Assembly: GCA_022360095.1 (NCBI GenBank)
Contig: JAKSDK010001569.1
Span: 62,001 to 126,000 of the forward strand
Reading direction: 5' to 3'
DNA: 64,000 bases
Source of the DNA: Phycisphaerales bacterium
GTDB taxonomy: Bacteria; Planctomycetota; Phycisphaerae; UBA1845; UTPLA1
Below are positions 24,590 through 31,266 of this stretch, piece by piece. The notes beneath the pieces are model-generated. The model saw nothing but the letters and a program-made list of their open reading frames with translations. It had not been told where the DNA came from and did no database searches. How positions within the stretch are numbered: the first letter of the stretch is position 1; each line of letters starts with the position of its first letter. A program made the position numbers and the translations under genes.

Positions 24590-25624
24590 TCATCGTCCGG
24601 CATACATTTCTTCGTAGTATTTCTGATAAGCGCCGGTAACGATGTGGTCCAGCCAGTCCAGGTGGTTGAGATACCATTGAATCGTGTGCTTCAATCCGGT
24701 GTCGAAATCCACGGCCGGTTCCCAGCCGAGTTCCTTGTGGATTCGTGAACTGTCGATGGCATAACGAAAATCGTGCCCGGGTCTGTCTTTGACGAACGTG
24801 ATCAGTGATTCCGGTTTTCCCAGGTGCCGCAGGATCGTCTTCACGACGTCGAGGTTGGCGCGTTCGCTGTTGCCGCCGATGTTGTAAACGCGGCCCGGTT
24901 GCCCGTTGATGAGGACGGTCCACAACGCGCGGCAATGGTCTTCCACGTAAATCCAGTCCCGAACGTTCGCGCCGTCACCGTAGACCGGCAACGGCTTGTC
25001 CTGCCGTGCATTGTTGATCATCAGGGGGATCATCTTTTCGGGAAATTGGTAGGGACCGTAGTTGTTCGAACAGCGCGTGATGAGCACGGGCAATCCATAG
25101 GTCGTGCCGAATGCGGAAACGAGATGGTCTGCCGCGGCCTTGGAAGCGCTGTATGGCGAGTGCGGATCGAGTGGTGTGGTTTCGGTAAATTGCCCGGTCG
25201 GTCCGAGCGATCCGTAGACTTCGTCCGTACCGATCTGAAGGAAACGTAGGTCTCCACAGCTTCGCGCGGCCTGAAGCAGGCTCAATGTGCCGTCGACATT
25301 GGTCCGAACAAACTCGCGCGGTCCGACGATCGATCGGTCCACGTGACTTTCCGCGGCAAAATGTATGATCGAATCAACGCCGTGCTTCCGGCAGATTTCG
25401 ATGACGGCTTCGGTCTCGCAAATGTCCAGTTTTTCCAGAGTGTATCGGGGGTCGCCGGCAACGTCGGCGAGGTTCTCGAGATTGCCGGCATAGGTCAGGC
25501 CATCCAGATTGATCACGCGCACATCGTCCCAATTCGAGAGGACGAACCGTACGAAGTTGGAGCCGATGAAGCCTGCGCCGCCGGTGACGAGCACGGCCTT
25601 TGGGGAAAAGTCGCCGCTACTCAC
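24590..25624 (-). CDS. rfbB: dTDP-glucose 4,6-dehydratase
   Basis: A 344-residue short-chain dehydrogenase-like enzyme that converts dTDP-glucose to dTDP-4-keto-6-deoxyglucose, the second step to dTDP-rhamnose and related deoxysugars. It has the Rossmann loop VTGGAGFIGSNFVRFVL, FAAESHVDRSI, the catalytic TDEVYGS segment, the YSASKAAADHLV motif with YxxxK, and RCSNNYGPYQFPEKMIPLMI. Length is normal. Its start overlaps the end of rfbA by eight bases, so the two are coupled. rfbC and rfbD, needed to finish dTDP-rhamnose, are not in the window, so the final sugar is open. Divergence from the nearby glycosyltransferases does not preclude a shared glycan pathway. Confidence 0.95.
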   Translation of the reverse strand: MSSGDFSPKAVLVTGGAGFIGSNFVRFVLSNWDDVRVINLDGLTYAGNLENLADVAGDPRYTLEKLDICETEAVIEICRKHGVDSIIHFAAESHVDRSIVGPREFVRTNVDGTLSLLQAARSCGDLRFLQIGTDEVYGSLGPTGQFTETTPLDPHSPYSASKAAADHLVSAFGTTYGLPVLITRCSNNYGPYQFPEKMIPLMINNARQDKPLPVYGDGANVRDWIYVEDHCRALWTVLINGQPGRVYNIGGNSERANLDVVKTILRHLGKPESLITFVKDRPGHDFRYAIDSSRIHKELGWEPAVDFDTGLKHTIQWYLNHLDWLDHIVTGAYQKYYEEMYAGR

Positions 25625-26351
25625 CGGTCGGGCTCTCCTGCACCAGTTGTTGAACCTTGCCCAACGACTCGAAAGTCCCGGCGTCGCTCCACCAGCCTTC
25701 GAGCAGACCGTAGGTCAGTTCGCCGCGCTGGATATAGGCGTTGTTGACGTCGGTGATCTCCAGCTCCCCCCTACCCGAAGGCTTGAGCGAACGGACGATA
25801 TCAAACACCCGGGCGTCATAAAAATAGACCCCGGTCACGGCATACGAAGATTTTGGATTCTTAGGTTTTTCCTCGATCCCGAGGACTTGCTCGCCCCGCA
25901 GTTCCGCCACGCCGAATCGATGCGGATCGGGGACTTGCTTGAGTAAAACACGGGCCCCAGACGTCTGCTCCCGAAAACGGTTCGCGTCGTTTCGCAAACT
26001 GTCTTCGAAGATGTTGTCACCGAGAATGACCGTCAAACGGCTGCCGGCCGCAAAGTTCTCCGCCAGCCCGAGCGCCTGCGCGATGCCGCCGGCCTCGTCC
26101 TGGACTTTGTAGGTAAACCTCGCCCCGAACGCTTTCCCGGACCCGAGCAGCCCGACGACGTCGCCCATGTGCTCGACCCCCGTGACGATCAGAATTTCCT
26201 CAAGACCGGCCTGGATCAGCCTCTCGATCGGATAATAGATCATCGGCTTCCGGCCCACGGGCAGCAGGTGCTTATTGGTGACCTTGGTCAACGGCAACAG
26301 CCGCGAGCCGGTCCCCCCGGCCAGAACCACGCCTTTCATCGGTGCGTCCAT
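25617..26351 (-). CDS. rfbA: Glucose-1-phosphate thymidylyltransferase
   Basis: A 244-residue nucleotidyltransferase. GVVLAGGTGSRLLPLTKVTNKHLLPVGRKPMIYYPIERL is the nucleotide and sugar-phosphate binding N-terminus; LTVILGDNIFEDSL carries the metal-binding Asp, and VLGIEEKPKNPKSSYAVTGVYFYD and YGLLEGWWSDAGTFESL complete the active site. It makes dTDP-glucose from glucose-1-phosphate and dTTP. It is shorter than E. coli RmlA (about 290) and lacks that enzyme's C-terminal extension, as in the compact RmlA-like group. GGAAGG precedes the ATG by 11 bases. Four codons later there is a second ATG, which gives the commoner N-terminus MKG. Operon with rfbB. Confidence 0.92.
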   Translation of the reverse strand: MDAPMKGVVLAGGTGSRLLPLTKVTNKHLLPVGRKPMIYYPIERLIQAGLEEILIVTGVEHMGDVVGLLGSGKAFGARFTYKVQDEAGGIAQALGLAENFAAGSRLTVILGDNIFEDSLRNDANRFREQTSGARVLLKQVPDPHRFGVAELRGEQVLGIEEKPKNPKSSYAVTGVYFYDARVFDIVRSLKPSGRGELEITDVNNAYIQRGELTYGLLEGWWSDAGTFESLGKVQQLVQESPTGE

Positions 26352-26439
26352 CAGATATCGTTCCTTCCGCGAGACTTCCTATTGTTGGCGAGTTTGGGCC
26401 AGGTTTCAAATGTCGGCGGTCAATCGATGCTCCCTAAGC

Positions 26440-26550
26440 CAAGGCGTTCCGGCCTCCGGCCCAGGGTTGCCTCGCAACGGCTACCCTGGGAAGGTGTATT
26501 CATCGAACCCTGAAATGAAAGGGTTGTGTTTGGGGAGATTGTGCCGCAAC
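26440..26550. repeat. Probable dispersed intergenic repeat with hairpin
   Basis: Core 26460-26490 has CCCAGGGT and ACCCTGGG as outer arms and an inner GTTGC-CTC-GCAAC hairpin. The surrounding text (AAGGCGTTCCGGCCTCCGG before it, TTCATCGAACCCTGAAATGAAAGGGTTG after it, with CAACCC-type arms) resembles a dispersed repeat I associate with planctomycete genomes, but I could not compare copies. The element lies at the edge of the AT-rich block. The remaining bases of 26352-26588 hold no gene. Confidence 0.4.
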
Positions 26551-26588
26551 CCGTTGGGGGTATAGGAGAAAACTCTTACTCGGCTAGG

Positions 26589-27011
26589 TTAGAGTGCTTC
26601 CGATATTGTATTCTCATGTTCGCGTAGTGATTCTTTAAGTGCGTCATAGCTTGACCGAAGTTCGCGCGATTCTATTCTCTCTTCTGCTCTCTCAATTGCA
26701 TTCGAAGCTAATTCCACAATCCTCAGTTTGATATTGTCCACATTGTGTTTGTCGACCTGCAATTCTATGCCTAGAAGACGACCTGTAGTTTGACCAATCT
26801 CGAGGGTGACTATGTTGTCACTCTGTTTCCTTCTTGGTTCATTCGCATCGTCCAAATACTTGAATTGAAATATGAACACCCCATTATCTTTGTCATAACC
26901 ATATCTCAAGTATTCTGGAAAGAAGTACGGAGATATTGCAACAAGGAACTCTATGCCTTTAATCTTCTCTTTATGAACTGATCTTGCCAACTCTAATTCT
27001 ATCTTCTTCAT
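26589..27011 (-). CDS. Hypothetical protein in AT-rich island
   Basis: A 140-residue soluble protein I do not recognise. It starts MKKIELELARSVHKEKIKGI, has a probable beta-rich part (FLVAISPYFFPEYLRYGYDKDNGVFIFQFKYLDD; IVTLEIGQTTGRLLGIELQV) and ends in a charged helix (NAIERAEERIESRELRSSYD). Base composition and codon use are clearly more AT-rich than in the flanking rfb genes, which suggests recent transfer. Its ATG overlaps the TGA of the upstream membrane-protein gene by four bases, so the two are coupled and probably work together. Confidence 0.6.
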   Translation of the reverse strand: MKKIELELARSVHKEKIKGIEFLVAISPYFFPEYLRYGYDKDNGVFIFQFKYLDDANEPRRKQSDNIVTLEIGQTTGRLLGIELQVDKHNVDNIKLRIVELASNAIERAEERIESRELRSSYDALKESLREHENTISEAL

Positions 27012-27799
27012 GGTTTCACCTTGTCAAGATAAGAACCGAGCATTGCAAGCGTGCGTTGCATGTTCTTGTTGTTGAGTTTGATTGCGTCGACAGCCAGAGG
27101 GTCACTTGAATCAACTACAATAACACCCCAGCGCTCCTGATCTAAGTAAATTGTAACCCCTCCAATTCTTCGAGAGTGGTCACAACGTTTCTTGGCAATT
27201 TTCCACTTATCATTCGTGAGCTCAGCCCAATTCTTAAAGACTTCGTCTGTTACTCCTGGGGAGTGAAGGTTTGGTAGTGGTTCTGAAACCATCACTGTCT
27301 TTCCGTTATGAAAGACTAATCCGGCGACACCTTCGCAATATTCCGCGTCTCGATGGTTGACACGAAAGGTCCGTTGTGGTCTCGGACCGGATGGTGGGAT
27401 CCGTGTTCTTGGAACCAAAATGTGAGTCCAGCAAGGTGTAAATACTCTTTTCCACCATCGTCTCCGCTTTAGTTGAAAGAGAGTTATTCTGTGTTGCTGC
27501 AATGGTCCTGATAGTTTATCTCGATTCCAAACGAGTTCATCAAGTCCACAAAGTATAGAATCAATACAATCCTTTTCATTGCTATAATATCGTTCAAAAC
27601 ACTCCCTAATTAACATCACCGTCAAGGCAACCAGTGCGATAGCGATTTGTATATTTAGCCATTTATCTATGTCTTGCGAGGGTTTCCTTGCGTACAAACC
27701 TATAATAGCAATGCATGTGGGAGCACCAAACTGAATAAGAATGAAGACAAATTTCCACGTTGTTGATATCTTTGGCCGCTTTCTCCATAAATGACCCAT
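27008..27799 (-). CDS. Two-TM protein with C-terminal GAF-like region, AT-rich island
   Basis: A 263-residue protein. Two membrane segments lie near the N-terminus (about residues 15-37, FVFILIQFGAPTCIAIIGLY, and 49-66, IQIAIALVALTVMLI). A cytoplasmic region follows; its last ~120 residues (RVNHRDAEYCEGVAGLVFHNGKTVMVS; RRIGGVTIYLDQERWGVIVVDSSDP) have the strand pattern of a GAF-type sensor domain, closing with a helix (NMQRTLAMLGSYLDK). The GAF suggestion is structural impression, not a firm match. Codon use is AT-rich. First gene of a two-gene unit with the 140-residue protein. A signalling or defence role is possible but unproven. Confidence 0.6.
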   Translation of the reverse strand: MGHLWRKRPKISTTWKFVFILIQFGAPTCIAIIGLYARKPSQDIDKWLNIQIAIALVALTVMLIRECFERYYSNEKDCIDSILCGLDELVWNRDKLSGPLQQHRITLFQLKRRRWWKRVFTPCWTHILVPRTRIPPSGPRPQRTFRVNHRDAEYCEGVAGLVFHNGKTVMVSEPLPNLHSPGVTDEVFKNWAELTNDKWKIAKKRCDHSRRIGGVTIYLDQERWGVIVVDSSDPLAVDAIKLNNKNMQRTLAMLGSYLDKVKP

Positions 27800-28012
27800 C
27801 TATATAACATTAGACGTATGAGGCTCTTTTAGCAACGTTTTTTATCGCATTTGGCCGTTTGGCAACAAAATACTGACTGCATATAGCGATAATCCACAAC
27901 AACAGACGCGCAGAAACCGCTGCCTCCACAGCCTGTCGATGTCGATTGATGCTCTGCATGCAAAGAATTGTATGGTCGCCTGAGGTGACTTGGCATAATC
28001 ATGCTCTACAAA

Positions 28013-28261
28013 TCATTTAGGCTTAAACTTCTTATTCGGCATTAGCTTTCGCAAACTCGGGGGTGGATTTTTCGTGTCGGCACGACCTTCTGAGATAGCC
28101 CTAGCCCATTCTCGATAAATCCACTGTTTTTCTTCGTCGCATTCAAAATACAGCAGCAGCCCAGCTGCACAAGCAAGCTGCTTTTGCCCGTGATCGAGCC
28201 CTGCATACATCTTGTGGATCGCGGCAGGCAGTTGGGACGCAATTTTCACATTGCTGGCCAT
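28013..28261 (-). CDS. Small hypothetical protein
   Basis: An 82-residue protein, mostly helical: MASNVKIASQLPAAIHKMYAGL, then DHGQKQLACAAGLLLYFECDEEKQWIYREWARAISEG and a basic tail ending PNKKFKPK. No domain is recognised. A TTG start ten codons upstream is possible; neither start has a clear ribosome site. It is on the same strand as the two AT-rich genes, 214 bases upstream of them. The region before its start (28294-28368) is rich in inverted repeats. The 213 bases between it and the membrane protein hold no gene. Confidence 0.45.
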   Translation of the reverse strand: MASNVKIASQLPAAIHKMYAGLDHGQKQLACAAGLLLYFECDEEKQWIYREWARAISEGRADTKNPPPSLRKLMPNKKFKPK

Positions 28262-28293
28262 TGCCAAATTAGATGGGAGAAAAACGGGCAAAT

Positions 28294-28388
28294 CTACCCA
28301 GAAATAAACTAATAAAAATCAAGATATTGGCTTGATTCTTGAAAATGATGATATATATTTCTAGGTAGTCATCGCTGTAGGCAGCGAT
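28294..28388. promoter_or_regulatory. Cluster of nested inverted repeats upstream of a small gene
   Basis: Three paired elements: CTACCCAGAAAT (28294-28305) against ATTTCTAGGTAG (28357-28368), 11 of 12 bases complementary; inside it AATCAAG-ATATTGG-CTTGATT (28317-28337), a perfect 7-bp stem; beyond it ATCGCTG-TAGG-CAGCGAT (28371-28388), another perfect 7-bp stem. The position just before the start of the 82-residue protein suggests an operator or mobile-element end. No protein is assigned to it. Confidence 0.4.
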
Positions 28389-28733
28389 CAATCGGACATC
28401 CTCTGGGAGGCAATTCCTTCTCAGAGAGTTTGTCTTGGCAAGCAAGCCGTCAAGCCAATGCGAACAGCGGTTTGGCCGTAACCGCGTTGGTGCTCAGTTC
28501 AGCCAAGGCATCCTCGCCCGGGTCAGGGTCCGCGCTTATCATGCGGACGCTGCCCGGTGCGCGGGTCGTGTGGACTGAGCTTGACGGCTTGCTCGCGACT
28601 TTGCGCATCGGGTGGCGTCCGTTTTCTTGCGCCGTTTCGGCGACGCCTCCGGATGAAGGGAGAAATCAGAATTTTGCATTTGAGAAAGACGGAGATGGTG
28701 CGCGCGGAAACGAAGAATGACGCGGTTGTGGGG

Positions 28734-28834
28734 AAAGCCCCGGGCAGCATCAAGATTGTCGTCGATCGCTACCGGTTGTAGCTCAGAAAGAAACGATGCT
28801 TGAAAAACATCATCTTGATGCTGCCCGGGGCTTT
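28734..28834. repeat. 23-bp perfect inverted repeat with 55-base spacer
   Basis: The arm at 28734-28756 (AAAGCCCCGGGCAGC through AAGAT) is repeated exactly in inverse orientation at 28812-28834. The outer AAAGCCCCGG is the same as in the terminator at 41202-41235, so one reading is a long-looped terminator; another is a small mobile-element footprint. The spacer holds nothing recognised. The wider gap 28389-28881 shows short open frames on both strands (for example a 42-codon frame ending at 28781) but none is convincing. Confidence 0.5.
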
Positions 28835-28881
28835 GGGGGGAGAACTGGGATCGTGATGGCGAGGTGATGTGGGTGACGGAA

Positions 28882-29547
28882 ATGAGCGACAGCGCATTGT
28901 TTATATGCAAATGTTGCAGAAGCGATACGGCGGGGAGCGAGATCGAGGGGCAGGTCGTTGCGTTCTGTCCGACGTGTCGGGCGGCATGCGGCGAAATTTA
29001 CGCGGGACCGCCGGAACAACGGCGGCGGCTGTTGCGGCTGCTCGGTCGGCTCGACGAGGACGAACGGCATGCGCTGTACTGGAACGAGGACCGACGGGCG
29101 GCGTGGAGCGCGCTGCGCGGGGTCGAGCGGGTGATACTTTGTGCGATCTGCCATCTGTGCGACGTCTGGCCGGGCGAAAAGTTCAAGCGCGTCACGCTGC
29201 CGATGGCCGTTTCCGATTGCATTCTCGACACCTCACGGTCGGCGCTGTTTACGACCCTGTATTTCTGCGTGTTCCGAATCTGCGGCCACCTCGACCGGAT
29301 GGACCTGATCCACGGCCTGTTCGACGGGGAAGACTTCGAGGAGCAGTATGCGGACGAGCCGTTGGGTTCGTTCGCCGAGGTCTGCGAACGGGATGCGCTG
29401 CCGGCCGTGGTGTACGAATGCCTCGATGTGCTGTTCGGAACGTATTCGCTGCCACGGATCAGGAAGAACGTACGACGGGGCGAGTTCACCGAGATATTCC
29501 GCGGAGCTTACCGACTGCCTGGGATGAATAAGGAGATTGGATCATGA
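28882..29547 (+). CDS. Hypothetical protein with zinc-ribbon-like N-terminus
   Basis: A 221-residue protein of unknown function. Residues ~8-34 hold CKCC and CPTC pairs (FICKCCRSDTAGSE, VAFCPTCRAACGE), a likely zinc ribbon. The rest is helical, with a long segment rich in Arg, Leu and acidic residues, another Cys pair in ILCAICHLCDVWPGEKFKR, and FRICGHLDRMDLIHGLFDGEDFEEQY. In-frame GTG 28864 and ATG 28867 are alternative starts; none has a strong ribosome site. An overlapping frame gives an Arg-rich product that does not look like a protein. The stop overlaps the next start (ATGA). It is more GC-rich than the neighbouring AT-rich genes. No homologous family comes to mind. Confidence 0.55.
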   Translation: MSDSALFICKCCRSDTAGSEIEGQVVAFCPTCRAACGEIYAGPPEQRRRLLRLLGRLDEDERHALYWNEDRRAAWSALRGVERVILCAICHLCDVWPGEKFKRVTLPMAVSDCILDTSRSALFTTLYFCVFRICGHLDRMDLIHGLFDGEDFEEQYADEPLGSFAEVCERDALPAVVYECLDVLFGTYSLPRIRKNVRRGEFTEIFRGAYRLPGMNKEIGS

Positions 29548-30368
29548 CGGAAACGATGGAACGAAACGAAGCGCAGGTGGCCGAGGTCGATCTGACGTCG
29601 ACGATTCTCGGTCTGGCCAAACACACGGAACTCGACGTGAGGAAGCTCCAGGGCTGTGCCGACGATTCCGACTCGGCCTGGGAGCGCGAGGAACACGAAG
29701 AGTCCATCAACGCCGCGAGGGCATTGCTGGGTTGGCTGGTCAAAGGCATCGCGCTGGACATGCGACGGCCGGTCGGGGAATCGGTCGAGATGTTTCGGGC
29801 CAGGGATCGTCATCCGGGCGGTTTTCATCAGTGCTGCCGATTTCTGCAACAGAAGCTGTTCTTCGGCCATGAGGAAAAGAACAACGCCAAACGGGCGTTC
29901 GGGGCCGCGAGCGTGCCTGCGGAGGACAGTGGGGTGAGCGTCGAGGCGTGGGGGCGGATTGCCCGACGAATGGTGTTCACGACCGTGAAGCTGATCACGG
30001 CGCGTTACGACGACTGGAAGACCGGCTGTTCGTGTGAACTCAGTCCGGTCGAAGTGATTTTGTTTCAACCGGTGGGTGGCGCTTCGGTCTATCACCGTTC
30101 GATCTGCCGCCAGTGCCGTTGTCCGCGAGAGCCTTACCACCAAGAACGGGCAATGACAGCATGTGACGGAGAAGCGGCCGGTGAGGATGGAGTGCGTCCC
30201 GCGACATCCGCCGACGGCAGCGCGGGAGTTTCGAACGTACCGTCGGAACTCCTGCGTTCGCCTTTTGATCTGCCGTCGGAATTGTCCGAAGCGCTCAACG
30301 GTCTCGACACGCCGAAGCTGATGAGCGCGTGCGTGCGGAGCGTGCAGTTGCTTTGTGAACGGAGGTGA
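29544..30368 (+). CDS. Hypothetical protein, partner of the zinc-ribbon protein
   Basis: A 274-residue protein that I cannot assign. AGGAG is eight bases before the ATG and the start overlaps the preceding stop by four bases, so it is translated with the zinc-ribbon protein. The first ~130 residues are helical (STILGLAKHTELDVRKL; SINAARALLGWLVKGIALDM). A Cys-rich patch lies at about residues 158-194 (WKTGCSCELSPVE, HRSICRQCRCPRE), possibly a second metal site. The C-terminus is acidic/Ser-rich and ends LPSELSEALNGLDTPKLM. GGAGGT-GAAAG-ACCTCC (30361-30377) folds across the stop codon. Both members of this pair appear to carry Cys clusters, which suggests a joint metal-binding or nucleic-acid role, as inference only. 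Confidence 0.5.
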   Translation: MTETMERNEAQVAEVDLTSTILGLAKHTELDVRKLQGCADDSDSAWEREEHEESINAARALLGWLVKGIALDMRRPVGESVEMFRARDRHPGGFHQCCRFLQQKLFFGHEEKNNAKRAFGAASVPAEDSGVSVEAWGRIARRMVFTTVKLITARYDDWKTGCSCELSPVEVILFQPVGGASVYHRSICRQCRCPREPYHQERAMTACDGEAAGEDGVRPATSADGSAGVSNVPSELLRSPFDLPSELSEALNGLDTPKLMSACVRSVQLLCERR

Positions 30369-30523
30369 AAGACCTCCATCAATTTGGAGTGAAAGGGGCA
30401 GGTGTTCATTGCCTGCCTCGGCGCCCCGGGCGTGGGGTATGTCCTTCGGGGCATGCCCTGCGTTTTATTTCGCTTGGACGCCCACCGCTTCCTTACGGGC
30501 GCGGCTTTGTTCGCGGAGTACGG

Positions 30524-30787
30524 CTATGCGTATTTCGCGCGGAGCTTGCGGCGAAAGTGTGAAGGGCGGCGCATCTTCGAATCCTCGGATGCTTCGACCG
30601 GTTTTCGCGTTCGCGTGGTCGGCTTGGCCTGCGGTTTGCTCTTCGGTGCGACGTGTTGCGGCGTGGGTTCTGTTTTCGTTTTCGTGTTCATCTCGAACAT
30701 CTCGGCCTGACAGCCGACCATGCCGGCGAGAAGGAAACTCACGACGAGGCCCCAGAACACACTGCGGCGTAGTTTGAACGTACACAT
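30524..30787 (-). CDS. Small lipoprotein with basic, Pro/Thr/Lys-rich mature part
   Basis: An 87-residue predicted lipoprotein. MCTFKLRRSVFWGLVVSFLL leads to a lipobox AGMVGC with Cys26. The mature part is disordered and strongly basic (KTKTEPTPQHVAPKSKPQAKPTT) and ends in FRRKLRAKYA. GGAAAG before the ATG supports the start. A 102-codon frame on the opposite strand overlaps it but lacks a signal or protein-like composition. A basic lipid-anchored tail could bind the peptidoglycan or DNA; this is inference. Confidence 0.5.
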   Translation of the reverse strand: MCTFKLRRSVFWGLVVSFLLAGMVGCQAEMFEMNTKTKTEPTPQHVAPKSKPQAKPTTRTRKPVEASEDSKMRRPSHFRRKLRAKYA

Positions 30788-31034
30788 GCTTTCCACCCCC
30801 ACGAATGCTGTTTTCCCGCAACACTAGTTTGTCCGCGCTTGCCTCTCGAAAACGGCGCGCGGAATCGTCGGTTAGCCGTTCCAGCGAGTTCCAAGATCTC
30901 TGTTCTGGAAGCCTTTCGATCACCCAGGAATGTATTTTTCCGACGGGTGTTGATTCGAAGATCGAACCGTTTGCGTCGCTACCTGAGTTAAGACCCGGCG
31001 CATGCCATCGGCTCCGTCGAAAAGCCCGTTCTTA

Positions 31035-31054
31035 GCCCTGAAAAGGGCGTTTTT
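31035..31054 (+). terminator. Probable intrinsic terminator
   Basis: GCCCT-GAAA-AGGGC followed by GTTTTT on the plus strand. No plus-strand gene is recognised in the 650 bases before it, so it may end read-through from the gene pair at 28882-30368 or a small RNA. The rest of 30788-31266 holds no convincing coding frame. Confidence 0.5.
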
Positions 31055-31180
31055 GCCGGACAACAGATCTTTGGCAGTGTTGATAAACCATCCATGGAAC
31101 CGGACGGTCTGCCGGCGGCTTTTCAGCCCTCTCAAGAATGATCTTGACGCCTTCCGATAAGCTCCGATAAATCGCAGGCC

Positions 31181-31234
31181 GTCCGTTGAGGACGTAAGAG
31201 CGTCGCGTTTAAGGCTGGTGTTTGTAACGCGATG
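31181..31234 (+). other. Possible structured leader of the TPR gene
   Basis: GTCC-GTTGA-GGAC (31181-31193) is followed by CGTCGCGTT (31201-31209) pairing with AACGCGATG (31226-31234), eight Watson-Crick pairs and one G-T. Two CCGATAA direct repeats, ten bases apart, stand just before. It lies 33 bases ahead of the TPR gene start. It could be an untranslated-region structure; no known riboswitch fits. Confidence 0.3.
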
Positions 31235-31266
31235 TCCACCCTAACCCAGAGAACGGCTTAGAACGA

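Noticed and set aside
28734-28834. Integron attC site as explanation of the inverted repeat.
   Set aside because: The ends lack the conserved attC core sites and no integrase is in the window.
28869-29531. 220-codon Arg-rich open frame overlapping the zinc-ribbon gene.
   Set aside because: Its composition (Arg, Gly, Ala) is that of an out-of-phase reading of GC-rich DNA; the frame at 28882 has a normal hydrophobic/acidic mix and couples to the next gene.
30402-30710. 102-codon frame on the plus strand, overlapping the small lipoprotein gene.
   Set aside because: No ribosome site and no domain, whereas the minus-strand frame has a proper lipobox.
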